The notes: generated by a model not told the origin, from the letters alone. A DNA stretch of 64,000 nucleotides from Macrobrachium rosenbergii (GCF_040412425.1 NC_089756.1:4992498-5056497); one strand, 5' to 3'. Shown: positions 34,805 through 46,592, counted from the stretch's first letter. Numbers and translations: made by a program.

Positions 34805-36245
34805 ATGGCTCTGTTTGAAGTTCAGGAATTTTTGGCTGCTCCAACCATCAGAAAGTTATCTGAATCTCACCTGACTAAGGCACAGTGGACTCTCTTAGCA
34901 GTGACATGTGGGGGTAATGTTACTTTTGATATGATTGAGGCACAAGTCAAGTGTGTCGCAATCCAGGCATTAATAAGCTCTGGTAAAGTAGATGGAGAGT
35001 TAAGGGAGGCATATGAATTGTTGAATGCAGCTGAGGTAGAATTTACAAATAAGGCAAGGCAAGAGAATGAGAACGGTGATGTACAGGCAGAACTTAGAAG
35101 TTTAGACTCAGAAGAATTTTGGGGTAGACTGAAGGTGCTAGAGTCAGAAGAAAACTTACTTAGGCTGCAGATACAGGCTGATAAAGAAAAAGAAGAGAGA
35201 GATAAAGCAAGAGAAGAAAGAGATAAAGTAAGGAGGCAAAAAGAAGAAGAAAGAGATAGAGCAAAAGAAGAAAGAGAAAGAGCAAGGAGGCGAGAAGAAG
35301 AAGAAAGAGAAAAAGCAAAACATGAAAGGGAGTTGGAGTTAATCAGAGCTCGATCCTTACTGCCTGTAAACCCATATAACTATATCCAAGGTAATGCAGA
35401 CCCTGTGTTTGATGTAGCAAGAGTACAGAAGTTAATTCCAAAATTTACAGAAGAAGCTCCAGATGAGTTTTTTGATCACTTTGAAAAAGTGGCTTCAGGT
35501 ATGGGATGGCCAGAGGATAAATGGTCAGTTTTGTTACAGAGTGTTCTCATTGGTAAAGGAAGAAGTGCCTACTTAGCCTTATCAGCTGATCAGTGTAAAG
35601 AGTACCAGGTACTCAAACACAATGTGCTACAGGTTTACCAGATGACCCCTGAATATTACAATGAAAGATTCAGATCTTTGAAGAAGGATGACAAGATGAC
35701 TTTCTTGGATTATGCCTATAAAGTAAGGAGATGTTTTAAACGATGGCTGGAGGCTGCTAAAGTTAAGTCTATGGACGAACTTGAAGAATTAGTGGTCTTA
35801 GAGCAATATCTAAGAGGAATTCCTGAACATATAAGAGCTTATTTGAGAGAGAGAGAGAGAGAAGAAACTTGATAAAGCTGCTACTCTGAGTGAGGATTAT
35901 AACATAATATCCAGCAAAAAGAATTATAATGGCAGGTACCAGAACCAACAATTCACAGGTTATAGGTCTCAGTCGAATTTTAAGAACAGTGCTGTGAGAA
36001 ACCCCTTTAATAATTATACCAGTACAAAGCCAGGATATGCCCCACAGCAGTGGAATGTTAAACCCGCCCCTTCTAGTCTATTCTCAAGACAGGTGCAGAA
36101 AATTAATGTTGTTTGCCACAAGTGTGGAAGAGTAGGACATTATAGTCGAGACTGCTGTAAAGTGTACCAGCAGACTAAACCAGTTGGACAGGTGACAAGA
36201 GGTAACCAGGTAAAGCCAACTACGAGGAACAATGGAAAAAAATGA
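34805..36245 (+). pseudogene. gag: Element B Gag, SCAN-like capsid and CCHC knuckle
   Basis: I prefer ATG 34805 because MALF.VQ.FLA is shared with element C (44509). After a helical N-terminus comes a K/E/R coiled-coil stretch (about residues 120-180). The SCAN-like capsid (KLIPKFTEEAPDEFF to QMTPEYYNERF) follows at about residues 208-290. The frame stops at 35872: in a GA repeat (about 35847-35862) the length differs from element C, which shifts the frame just before KKLDKAA. Past the shift the frame carries a CCHC knuckle (CHKCGRVGHYSRDC, near 36118-36160) and ends at 36245. Confidence 0.88.
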
Positions 36246-36277
36246 AACCAGACAAGCAGAGTGCTTAGCAACCAGTG

Positions 36278-38108
36278 CATCATGAAAAATTAACGTAAGA
36301 GTTTTTTTTTTTTAGCCCAGTAACTTTAACTTTTGTTTACTTTTTACCGTTAAATGAAGGTTTGGGCTGTTCTTTTTCCCCCACCTTGGGAGGTGGTAAC
36401 ACACCCATGTGGGATAATTTTCTTTTTTATTTTCATATTTTTGAGTTGGGTGATTCAGCGGAGGTGGGGTGTACAGTATGTAGGATCTTCGTCTCCCGTG
36501 GCGTTTCGCCCCAGTTGTCTGAGCGAGAGGTCTGCTGCATTTTTGAGTCTTGCCGTTGCCTGCCCCTTTTGTCTGCTTTGCGGCAAGTGCATAAAGTGTC
36601 ACAGCTTGATTCAGCTTTACTGCTTCCTGTTTCCTGTGGGTATTAACGATTCACTCGTCTGCGTCTGCCCTTTGAGACCTGTCCCGCGTGAGGGTACAGC
36701 CATCGCTTATGGTGCAAGTTTTGATCACGGCGTTCACCTCTGTTGCAGCTTTCTCCAAACCTCTTCGCTGTTGTGGAGCGTTAAGCGTCCGTATGAGACC
36801 TTACCTGAAAGCGTAAATATTGATAGTGGTATTTTGTGAGACTGTTGAAATGTTGTGCTACGGACACGAGAATTGTTGGTGGCGAAATCAACTTCATTGT
36901 GATCTGGGATGATTGTAAGGAGACTTACCTCTGGTAAGTGCATATGCATTTTAAAGGTTTTTCATTGACGTTTGATGCTGTCTGGTGTTATAGACGCTTC
37001 GAGCTGCTGATGGTAATCGGCAGAATCATCTTCAAGTATATTCTACGGTGTTGGATTTGTAAGGTCTCCCCTGAAACTCGTTCTCCTCCGCTCCGTTTTC
37101 TATAAGGGACCTTCCAGCCTTCACCTTGAGGGTCCGCGACCCGAGGTCGTCGGGTCACGGTCATCGAAGTGTTCTGCTGTTGAATTATGTAAAAATGAGG
37201 CCAGTTGGCATTAATAACTTATTATTATTTATTGTAACAGTCTGGCAGGTCATATACCATGCCTTAGATTTTGTTTCTCAAGGTTGTATATTTGTATTTG
37301 TATAATTGGTTGACCCAGGTCAAATATGCTTAGTTTATGCACCGGGCCTTCATTCAGATAAGGCCGCAGGTCCTTTTAAGAAGTTGTATATATTTTTTTG
37401 TCAATAAATCAGTCTCATTGTTCTGTCATTGTATTTTTGGACAACCTTATAGATTTTATATACTGTATATGCAATTTTAGATAAAGACTCATGTTATTAT
37501 TGTAAGCTAGGTTAAGGAATTTGATTGTTATAATTAGAGTTAAGGGTTATTTTTCCTATCTTTGCCTTCGTATGTTTGTGTTTTTTTTTTTGCCATCGTG
37601 AGTTTGTTGTTTTTTCCTTTCTCCCTCTGTGACTTTCCCTCCTCCTGTCGGTATACATGTTAGCGTAGGCGAATGGGGAATGCTTGTGTTTTTGTTTTTG
37701 TAGTTGAATGTGGTTTCTAGCCCCCAACCATCATTTACGGCTTTCTTATATTTCAATAATAAATACTGTTATTTTAGAATAGTTCGGGTTTTTCTTATTC
37801 CTCTTTGAGTGTACAGTGTTTTGCTGAGGATCCTAACTTTGTGGGTTTAACAGCCCTTTTTGAAGTCATTGGTTCTTTTGAAAATCTGCCTATAAGAAGA
37901 GTTTGTTTAAGGAAAGAACAAATCCTTTTTCATAAAAAATCAGGGTATTCATACAACCTGGATCTGGTATGTACAGTATATTAATTTTGTTATTTTTACA
38001 CTAGATGTGTGTAAAAGGGGATACCCTATGGCTGGTCTAAGGCTCTGAAAATTTATAGCAATCATAATAATTTTGATAATTTATAGTGAGCAGGAGGCCA
38101 CCATAACA
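36278..38108. mobile_element. Unidentified 1.83-kb insertion inside element B
   Basis: Element C is continuous here, whereas element B is split. AGTG occurs on both sides (36274-36277 and 38109-38112), which fits a 4-bp target duplication. The insert begins CATCATG with a poly(T) run at 36302-36313, is GC-richer in 36440-36830, and holds AATAAA near 37403 and 37760 and a GTAAGT-like donor at 36935. I recognise no protein, and its ends are neither clear LTR nor clear inverted repeats. It could be a decayed LTR, a non-autonomous element or a retrocopy. Confidence 0.55.
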
Positions 38109-38112
38109 AGTG

Positions 38113-38560
38113 GAAACGCAATTTCCAGTAGTGAATGGCTGAACAGTGAGGAGGCTTTTAAACCATATATCTATGAAGGTATACGACAACTCCCTCTTTG
38201 AGTGTGCAGGTGCCAGTGAAGATATTACGTGATGCAGGAAGTAACCATAGTGTGGTAGTTCGAGGTGCTTATCCACAGTTGGAGAAGAATCTCACCGGAG
38301 ATTGTTATTTTAAACGGTATAGGAGGAGAGGAAGTAACTCCTACTGTATATGCCGCTTGCATTTGTCATGTGAATTAGTGACAGGAAATATCGATTTTGC
38401 AGTAAAGGACTAATTAGCTGTTGAAGGTGTGCATGTTTTACTGGGTAATGAAGTTGGTGGTGTTCCCTTCGTTCCTTGTCCTGTAGTGACAGAAAAACCG
38501 TTAAGGATTAGTCCTACGATAGAATTAGAGAAGAAAAACCCTCACCTATTTCCAAGTTGT
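38113..38560 (+). pseudogene. pol: Element B protease
   Basis: Reads VQVPVKILRDAGSNHSVVV, the protease active-site region, with DAG in place of the DTG of element C. Frame changes follow near 38305, and a TAA at 38411 precedes HVLLGNEVGGVPF (about 38430-38470), the second conserved block. It should process Gag-Pol; with these breaks it would not. Confidence 0.75.
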
Positions 38561-40150
38561 GTAACTACCAGGAGCATGAAGAGAACTGAGCGTAGAAGTG
38601 AAGAAACTGAAGATTTACCTGCACCAGAAGGATCTTTGAGCTTAGAAGAGCTGTTCCAGGAAAGTGAAGTTTCCCCTAATGTCAGTACTGAAGAGATTTC
38701 CAAAGAAGAAGAGAATCCTATTATTGGTAAAGAGACTCCGAGTAGTCAAAGTGTTCCTGAAGACAGTAGTGAAACTACTGAAGCAGAGTTAACAGATATT
38801 GAGAGTTCAGCCCTTGAAGTTGGTCAAGTGACTAGAGAGAAATTAGTGGAACTGCAGAAGAGGGATACAACGTTGGCTGATCTGTTCTTCAGAGTTGTTG
38901 AACAAGAAGAGATGCAACAAACTTCTACCTGTTATTATCTAAAGGATGGATTGCTAATGAGGAAGCATCGACCTGCAGATATACCAGGAAATGCTGAATG
39001 GGGTGAATATCATCAAATTTTGATTCCATATCCATTGAGGAAGCAAGTGGTAGCAGTAGTGCACGAGGCTGGACATATGGGAATCAGGAAGACTGTTGAG
39101 AAGGTTATGAAGTATTTTTTTGGCCTGGACTACACAAGGATGTCAGCAAATTTTGCAGGGAGTGTCATACATGCCAGATAGCTGGAAAACCAAATGAAAC
39201 TATTCAAAAAGCTCCCCTACAACCGATAGAAGTTAGAGGAGAACCCTTTAGCAAGGTGATAATAGATGTGGTTGGTCCGCTTCCAAAAACAAAGAAAGGA
39301 CATGAATATCTGTTGACATTAATGTGTCCCGTAACAAGATATCCTGAGGCGATTCCTGTAAGAAGTATAAGTGCAAAGGTAATTGCTGAGAAGTTGGTGG
39401 AATTTTTCTCCAAGTTTGGAATTCCAGAAATTGTACAGAGTGATAGAGGAACGAACTTTACCTCAAAATTATTCCAGGATGTGATGAATTTGCTAGGAGT
39501 GAAACAACAGTTATCTACTGCTTATCACCCAGAGACTCAAGGAGCCTTAGAAAGGTTCCACCAGACTTTGAAAAGTATGTTAACCAAGTACTGTAATGAG
39601 TCGGGAAGAGAATGGGATGTTGGTTTACCCTTAATGTTATTTGAGGTTAGAAATGCTTATCAAGAAAGTATGGGATGTTCGCCAAATGAAATGATTTTCG
39701 GTCGAGACGTGAGAGGTCCGTTGAAAATCCTTGCAGAGAACTGGGAAGAAAATCAAGAGGAAGTCCAAGGAGAATATGTGAAGAACTTGAGGAAAAGGTT
39801 AGAAGAAATTAGAAAATTCTCTTTAGAAAATTTGAAGACAAGCCAAAAGAAAATGAAAAGAAAGTATGATGCTAAGACTAAGCTAAGAAACTTTAGTGTT
39901 GGACAGCAAGTTCTAGTGTTCTTACCAGTGAAAAGGTTTCCCCTTACAAATAAATTTCAAGGTCCTTATAGGATAACAGAAAAGTTAAGTGATCGAACTT
40001 ATGTGATTGAAACACCAGGGAGAAGGAAACGACAGAGGAAGATACATGTAAATCTTTTGAAACCCTACTTCTCAGAAACTAGAACTGAGGTTATGTCTAT
40101 AACCCAAACAACTTCATATACAGAGGATGATGATGGTTACGAGTTGGGAG
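38561..40150 (+). pseudogene. pol: Element B integrase, one frameshift
   Basis: An acidic linker (about 38560-38820) leads to the zinc domain: AHEAGHMGIRKTVEKVMKYF up to about 39118, then a frame change in a T-run (39115-39121, one base shorter than in element C), and the Cys pair near 39160-39175. The core frame (from about 39256) has IIDVVGPLP (first Asp), VQSDRGTNF (second Asp) and GALERFHQ (Glu). The C-terminal domain includes FQGPYRITEKLSD and a basic GRRKRQRKIHVNLLKPYF. Integrase precedes RT in the same frame. Confidence 0.88.
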
Positions 40151-40800
40151 CTGAAAACAAGATGAACAATTCCTCAATATTAGAAAATTTAGAAAACAAA
40201 CTAAAACATCTAAATGTTGAACAAAGCAAAAAATTAACTGACATGATCCAAAGTTTCCCTGAAATTTTTACAGACATACCTAAGTGTACCGACTTGACAA
40301 AGCATGAGATTAAGATCAGAGAAGATGCTAAACCATTCAAGCAAAGAGCTTATCGTGTATCACCCTTTCATCGAGATGTTTTGAAAAAGGAAGTTGAATA
40401 TTTGTTGCAGCATGGATTGGCAGAGCCCAGTTCAAGTCATTACAGTTCTCCTTGTGTGTTAGTGAAGAAACCAGATGGCTCGTTTAGGATGTGTACTGAT
40501 TATAGAAAACTGAATTCCATCAGTGTAGCTGATAATTATCCCTTACCTCTTATTGATCAATTACTTGATAATATTTGGCAAGCCAAGTTTGTTTCTAAGT
40601 AGTGAAAGAGTTACAAAGATTTGTGAATGTGCTTAGAGTTTATTGCCTATTTTGTGCAAGTTTTTCAGCCATAATAATTTCCCTGATTGTTTGTATAATC
40701 TTGTTGTGTAAAGAGAGAGAACATTTTTGGAGAGAGTAGTGTAATTGTAGATTATTTATCCTGTTCCGAATTGGTGGATTCGAACCCGGGATAATTGATC
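40151..40800 (+). pseudogene. pol: Element B RT, first third only; RNase H deleted
   Basis: The frame continues from integrase into RT: FKQRAYRVSPFHRDVLKKEV, SSPCVLVKKPDGSFRMCTDY and DNYPLPLIDQLLD, ending in a TAG at 40600-40602 just before motif A. The next bases (40604-40685) match the RT connection of element C near 48950-49020, so about 350 bp with the palm and YLDD is missing. A further jump leads to VDYLSCSELVDSNPG-like sequence (about 40748-40790), the extreme end of RNase H. No polymerase activity is possible. Confidence 0.85.
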
Positions 40801-40825
40801 TTCTAGGGGGAGGAATATTATAAGG
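40801..40825 (+). promoter_or_regulatory. Polypurine tract region of element B
   Basis: AGGGGGAGGAATATTATAAGG lies directly before the 3' LTR; element C has the matching GGGGGGAGGAA at 49555-49565. Confidence 0.65.
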
Positions 40826-41617
40826 TGTCATAATATATATAACCATTCTACAAATGTTATATATGTCTCTGTGAAAATTTTGATGTTTTGCTTGCAGATT
40901 CGTCATTTGTTGTAATGATATAATTTTAAAATGTCTTTTTCTTACAGATAAATTGTATATCATGTAATTTTAAAATGTTTTGATATGTTTTTTTTGTTTT
41001 TGTTTAATATATGTACTGTATTGAGTTATTATGAACTCAGAATTCTTAGCATTGAGCACATCCATTTGTGAGAGAGAGAGAGATATTTTTTTTATTATCA
41101 GATTCATCCTGTATTTACACAGGTGTTTGTGTCCAGTAAGTCACCCTTTGAGGAAGGCAAAGATCCTCTTGACTTATCGTGATGAGCTGACAGCCAATCG
41201 GCAAATTCCTGTTATGCATTTGTTCTGTATGTCTAACCCATGTTTATTAGCTGTGTCTGTGCCTTTTCTTTTTCATAATCTGAGAAAGAGAGAATGAGAT
41301 GAGGAGTAGAGAGAAGAGAGTTGGAGTTGACATGCTGACAGCCAGACCAAGAATTTGGTCCAAAATATCTTCCTTCTGTTTGTTCAAGTGGTTTGAGTGT
41401 CTGAACAGGAAATGTCAGTCATTGATAAGAGCTCTGGCATATTTCCTTCTGAGCCTTAGAATTCTCTGTGTATGTATTCCATACATACTGTATGTATACC
41501 TGTATGTATAATGTATGTATACTTTATGTGTATCATGTATTCTGGGAGGGCTTTGAAGATAAAAGTGTAGTGCTGAATGAGAAGCACTCAGTCAGGAACA
41601 GAACCTGCTGGAAATAG

Positions 41618-41680
<63 letters not shown>

Positions 41681-42888
41681 AATCCCATTCATTCATATAT
41701 ATATGGGTGTTATACTGGTTGCTTTACTGTTTGTAAAAGTTTTGTTAAACTCACCCAAGAAGTGTATTCATTTTGTAAGAAGGTGATCTGAAATATTATT
41801 TTGTGCAAGCATTGTGTAAAGTGTGTAATGGTGTATCACCTAAAAAAGGTAATGTGATGTTTACTGGTTTTTGTTATGTTAACAGTTAAAGTGATGTTCT
41901 AGGTGAAAGAGAATTATTATTTTGATAAGAGATGAACATACCTCTTATTGTGAGTTCTAATGTGTCTTGCTGCTAATTATACATCATTGTATGTGTCAGT
42001 GTGACTTGGCAGTGTTAACTATGAGAAAATCTTAGAAAGACGTGAGTTTAACTTTTTTTTTTTTTAAAGTGAAGGTAATCTTTTGAAGGATTGATATAAT
42101 CTTTAAACATTGAAGTTGCTATTGGTATATTTCCATTTTTGCATATTATGTTCTTATATGTCTGTGTTATCATGTTACTAAAATTTTATAATTACTGTGT
42201 TTCAAAGTTTTGTGCTGGTGATTACTTAGCATTTTGTTAGTGCATACTTATTATTGAGATTTCAGAAAATATGTATGTGGATTCCAGTCAGTAATATTTT
42301 GGTTAACATTTCTTTTGAGTTTGATTAATCAGGTATATGTTTAAAACTTGAGTGATAGTTAATGGTTTGAATCTTACCTAACCAAATTGCTTTCTTAGTA
42401 AATTAAAGTTTTGTGAATTAAACTTGATTAAGAAATACTTAAATCTTATACTGTTGTCAATTAATAATAAATCTTTTGAGATTGTGAACTCTGCATATAA
42501 CTTTTGAACTTAGAAATAAATTTGCTTGTTTAAAGTTTAAAAAACTCAGCATTTCATTTTGACCACCAGTAATTAGAGAAATTAATGAATGTGTTCAAGG
42601 AAAGTGATGTATCTGTTTGTTCACCTGAGACTTATGTAGGTAAAATAGAACCAGAGAGACAGTTACAGTGTTTGTTGAAGTGATATCCATTGTCCACTAG
42701 TCTGGATATAACTTATTAATTGTTACCTCACCCATAACTTGATGAAGTTACATTGATTTCCTCAAGTGATAAGTAAGTTTTATGGGATCATTGTACCTTT
42801 AGAGATTCAGTCAAACATCTTTGTTATGAGGTTTCAAGTTATGAGGTTTTATTATTTGTGTAATAACTGGTGCTTGATCACTTCGTGA
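40826..42888 (+). repeat. 3' LTR of element B
   Basis: Starts TGTCATAATATATATAACC. It carries the same landmarks as the 5' LTR, with (CT)n at 41622-41676. Near its end (about 42835-42888) it is rearranged: GTTATGAGGTTT is repeated and the last bases run CTTCGTGAGGTAAC in place of CTTCGTGACA. Confidence 0.85.
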
Positions 42889-42928
42889 GGTAACTTTATA
42901 TATTATATATATATATATTATTTATATA
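42889..42928. repeat. TA-rich junction between elements B and C
   Basis: Forty bases of TA-rich sequence link the altered 3' end of B's LTR to the truncated 5' LTR of C. Confidence 0.7.
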
Positions 42929-44346
42929 AGCTTTCGAAACAAACGCCGATTCGTCCCATACGGGCTGGAGAGACGAGTGATTTCACGTTGTTTCATGTTC
43001 AAGTCACGTATGCCACTTGGAGAGAAAGAATACGTGTCCTGATCAATTACGTCAGGTTTTGTAAGATGCGTTCAAAACGTTTAGCTGGGATGACGTAACT
43101 TTCCTTCTAGAAGCTTCTCTCCATTGTATCTCGCACCCAAAACGCTTTAATGACGTCACTTCCCTGCTTCTAGAACTTTTGTATCTCGCACCCAAAGTGC
43201 TTTAATGACATCATGTAATTGTTTCACGTGTTACTGGAATCCTAAAATCTATTTCATTCTGATTTCTGAGACCAGTTGAATTGGTACCCTCTCTCTCTCT
43301 CTCGTTCTTAGAAAGAGATTACTCTTAACGTAGTGTTTTGTGGTCACATATTAACATTAACTTTTAAGATCTGAATTTAGCAAAGTTATTTAGTTTGTAA
43401 CGGCGCCTGGTAAAAAAGTGTGTATTGTGTAACGCAGCTGCAGCAAGTGATTTACAGAGGTTTTCACAAATTTGTGTTAGGTAACGTGAATTTTACTTAT
43501 TAATACCATGGTATGATAAGTTAGGAAATTTTGAACAAGTGAAATCATTATTGATAAATCTTATGTGTATTTTTGTGTTTTTCTATTTACAATCTGTTTA
43601 TATTTTCACATTTTTTATGTTTGTGATGTAACATTTATTTACATAGCATTTTAAATATTTCTTGGTATAATTTAACATTGCATACGTAATTTAACATTGC
43701 ATATTTGATTTGGATATCTCATGTGTTTAGATTTTCTTTTTAATCTTGAGTAATTCTTGATAGTTTAAATTTTGCTTGATTAATTTAAATTCCTGATAAA
43801 GTTTTTGTGAATTAATTTTGTTTCATAATTTAATTCAAGAGTTAATTGAGTGTTGTGTTATTTTCAAGTAATGGTAAATTTTTCAGGTTGTGAATTCTAA
43901 TTAATTGTGAATTCTAATTATAAACTTTGAATTTAAAAATAAATATTTGTATTTAACATTTTTAGAAAAACAGTGTTTCATTTATTGATCACCAGTGAAT
44001 AGGATTGATTGTGTGTGCATAAGGCAAAGTGATAAACATGTTTTGTTCTTTTAGTTTTGCTAAAGTGAATTAAGACAAGGGAAACAGTTAGAGTTTTTTG
44101 ATGGAGTGATGCCCTTTTACTCTAGAAGATTTCTAGTTTAATTTTTGATACCTCACACATATTCTGATGAACTTAGTTTGATTTTTCAAGTAAATAAGTT
44201 TTTCTTAAGGGATCACTGTTACCTTTAGAGTACTCAGTCGTAATAATTAATGTTATGAGAGTTCAGGTATCTGACTGAAGTGAGGTATATTTTTGAATCT
44301 TGAGATTAGTTGTGTAATAACCAGGTACTTGATACACATCGTGACA
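42929..44346 (+). repeat. 5' LTR of element C, 5'-truncated
   Basis: Corresponds to 49891-51287. The first ~319 bp of the LTR (49572-49890) are absent and TA-rich DNA takes their place. Two ~55-bp tandem units around 43118-43210 each contain GTATCTCGCACCCAAA and end in TGACGTCA or TGACATCA, i.e. CRE-like sites. Ends CATCGTGACA. Confidence 0.85.
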
Positions 44347-44356
44347 TTATATTGTT

Positions 44357-44374
44357 TGGTGCCCAGAGACCCGT
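44357..44374 (+). promoter_or_regulatory. Primer-binding site of element C
   Basis: TGGTGCCCAGAGACCCG begins 10 bases after the LTR end and shares its first 11 bases with the site of element B. Confidence 0.6.
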
Positions 44375-44508
44375 GGAACAAAAACAAAATATCACTTTGG
44401 TTTATGGTTTATACTGGTGGTGTTAGGGATACATTTTGATAGGAGAGTGACCACATAGTTATTTTTTGCTTTGTATTGTGAATTATTTAGTTGAGTAACT
44501 TAGAGAAT

Positions 44509-46548
44509 ATGGCTCTGTTCAATGTTCAGAGGTTTTTAGCAACTCCTTCCATCCAAGAGTTATCTGAATCCAACCTGACTAAGGCACAGTGGATTGCTTT
44601 AGCAGTGGCATGTGGGGCTAATGTGTCTAGTGGTATGATTAAGGCACAAATCAAATATATTGCAATTCAAGCATTGATGGACTCTGGTAAAATAGATGAA
44701 GAGTTAGGAGAGGCGCAAGAATTGTTGAATGCAGCTGAGGCAGAATTTACAGATAAACATGAGCAAAAGAAAGAGAAAAGTGATCAGGCTGAAAGAGAGA
44801 AAATGCAAGCAGAAAGAGAAAGAGAAGATAGAGAGAAAAGAGAAAGAAAGGAAAAAGAAGAAGAAAAAGCAGCAGAAGAAGAAAGAGAAAGAGCAAAAGA
44901 GGAAAGAGAAAGAGCAAGACATGAAAGGGAGATGGAGTTAATAAAAGCTCGATCCACATTACCTGTAACACCATCTAACCCTACTCAAGGTAATTCAGAC
45001 CCTGTATTTGATGTAGTAAGAGTGCAGAAATTAATTCCAAAATTTACAGAAGAAGCTCCAGATGAGTTTTTTAATCACTTTGAAAAAGTGGCTTCAGGTA
45101 TGGGATGGCCAGAGGATAAATGGTCGGTCTTGTTACAGAGTGTTCTCATTGGTAAAGGAAGAAGTGCCTATTTAGCCTTATCAGCTGATCAGTGTAAAGA
45201 GTACAAGGTACTCAAACACAATGTGCTACAAGTTTACCAGATGACCCCTGAATATTATAATGAAAGATTCAGATCTTTGAGAAAGGATGACAAGATAACT
45301 TTCTTGGATTATGCTTACAAAGTAAGAAGATGTTTTAAACGATGGTTGGAGGCTGCTAAAGTTAAATCTATGGACGAACTTGAGGAGTTAGTAGTCCTAG
45401 AACAATATCTTAGAGGAATTCCTGAACACATAAGAGCCTATTTAAGAGAGAGAGAGGTTAAGAAACTTGACAAAGCTGCTACATTGAGGGAAGATTTTAA
45501 TATAATTTCTAGCAAAAGAAATTATAATGTCAAGTACCAGAACCAACAACGCACAGGTTTCAGGTCTCATCCAAATTTCAGGAACTTTGCAACTGGAAAT
45601 CCTTCTAGTGGCTATGCCAATACAAAGCCAGGTAACACCCCTCAACAATTAAATGTTAAATCTTCATCATCCAGTTTGTTCTCAAGACAGATTCAGAAGA
45701 CTAATGTTGTCTGCTACAAGTGTGGAAGAGTAGGACACTACAGTCGAGATTGTTATCAGACACAACAGCAGACCAAACCAGTTGGTCAAGTGGTTAAAGG
45801 TAACCAGGTGAAGCAAACTACGAAGAGCAGTGTGGGAACGACTGAGACTAAACAAGCAGAGTGTTTAGCAACCAATGGAAATGTAACTTCAAGCAGTGAG
45901 TGGCTGAGCAGCTTAGAGGCTTTTAAGCCATATATCTATGAAGGTACGCTGACAACTCAAGGAGGAAGTGTGCAGGTACCAGTCAAGGTATTACGTGATA
46001 CGGGGAGTAACCATAGTGTGGTAGTTCGTGGTGCTCACACACAGTTGGTGAAGAATCTCACCGGAGGTTCAGTTATTTTGAAGGGCATAGGAGGAGAAGA
46101 GGTAACTCCTATATGCCGCTTGCATTTGTCCTGTGAATTGGTGACAGGAAATGTTGATTTTGCTGTAAAGGACTCACTAGCTGTTGAAGGTGTACATGTT
46201 TTACTGGGTAATGAAGTTGGGGGTGTACCATTTGTTCCTTGTCCTATAGTGACAGACAAACCATTAAGGATTAGTCCTACGGTTGATTTAGAGAAGAAAA
46301 ACCCCCACCTGTTTCCAAGTTGTGTAACTACCAGGAGTATGAAGAGAACTATGTCTGCAAGTGAAAATACTGAGGATTTACCTGCACCAGAAGAATCAAG
46401 TGACGGATCTTTAAGCTTAGAAGAACTGTTCCAGTCAAGGAACATGGGAAGAACATCTGAAGATATTAAGAAAAGTGTTCAAGAAACTTTGGGAAGGATC
46501 AACTTACAAAAACTGAGTTTGGAAAGGAACTGTACAGTATCTGTTTGA
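44509..46548 (+). CDS. gag: Element C Gag-protease polyprotein
   Basis: ATG 44509 is chosen from conservation with B (MALF.VQ.FLA). About residues 80-150 are charged coiled coil. The SCAN-like capsid (VQKLIPKFTEEAPDEFFNHF to QMTPEYYNERF) lies at ~165-260, with a long helical tail to ~330. CCHC knuckle CYKCGRVGHYSRDC is at ~402-415. Protease: VLRDTGSNHSVVVRG with DTG at ~497, and VHVLLGNEVGG near 565. The frame stays open across Gag and protease without a frameshift. From about 46435 it runs into a misplaced RT fragment and stops at 46548. It would form particles and process the polyprotein. Whether Gag and protease are made as one product in this family is unknown to me. Confidence 0.88.
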   Translation: MALFNVQRFLATPSIQELSESNLTKAQWIALAVACGANVSSGMIKAQIKYIAIQALMDSGKIDEELGEAQELLNAAEAEFTDKHEQKKEKSDQAEREKMQAEREREDREKRERKEKEEEKAAEEERERAKEERERARHEREMELIKARSTLPVTPSNPTQGNSDPVFDVVRVQKLIPKFTEEAPDEFFNHFEKVASGMGWPEDKWSVLLQSVLIGKGRSAYLALSADQCKEYKVLKHNVLQVYQMTPEYYNERFRSLRKDDKITFLDYAYKVRRCFKRWLEAAKVKSMDELEELVVLEQYLRGIPEHIRAYLREREVKKLDKAATLREDFNIISSKRNYNVKYQNQQRTGFRSHPNFRNFATGNPSSGYANTKPGNTPQQLNVKSSSSSLFSRQIQKTNVVCYKCGRVGHYSRDCYQTQQQTKPVGQVVKGNQVKQTTKSSVGTTETKQAECLATNGNVTSSSEWLSSLEAFKPYIYEGTLTTQGGSVQVPVKVLRDTGSNHSVVVRGAHTQLVKNLTGGSVILKGIGGEEVTPICRLHLSCELVTGNVDFAVKDSLAVEGVHVLLGNEVGGVPFVPCPIVTDKPLRISPTVDLEKKNPHLFPSCVTTRSMKRTMSASENTEDLPAPEESSDGSLSLEELFQSRNMGRTSEDIKKSVQETLGRINLQKLSLERNCTVSV

Positions 46549-46592
46549 AGTTGGAAAATGCCTTCTCGCTCCTATTGATGCTAATGTTTCCT
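46435..46592 (+). repeat. Misplaced RT fragment at the protease-integrase junction of C
   Basis: About 150 bp starting AACATGGGAAGAACATCTG copies 48743-48903 of the same element (RT segment after YLDD), with small deletions. It interrupts the SLEELFQ...VS linker that is continuous in element B, and its TGA (46546-46548) ends the Gag-protease frame. Confidence 0.8.

Larger units (their letters stand above)
32457..42888 (+). mobile_element. LTR retrotransposon B, Gmr1-like, internally deleted
   Basis: Two ~2.07-kb LTRs (32457-34527, 40826-42888) enclose gag, protease, integrase and the first part of RT, in that order. RT palm and RNase H are mostly deleted and a 1.83-kb foreign insertion splits gag from protease. 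Its coding sequence is close to element C, so the two are members of the same or sister families. It is not autonomous. A clear target-site duplication is not seen, since the right LTR end is rearranged and runs into (TA)n. Confidence 0.88.

Noticed and set aside
36354..36839. 161-codon plus-strand open frame inside the element B insertion
   Set aside because: No recognisable domain, overlapped by other open frames on both strands; GC-rich composition explains it.
44704..44974. Overlapping Phe/Ser/Leu-rich and Lys/Glu-rich frames on both strands
   Set aside because: Shadows of the charged coiled-coil part of element C Gag.
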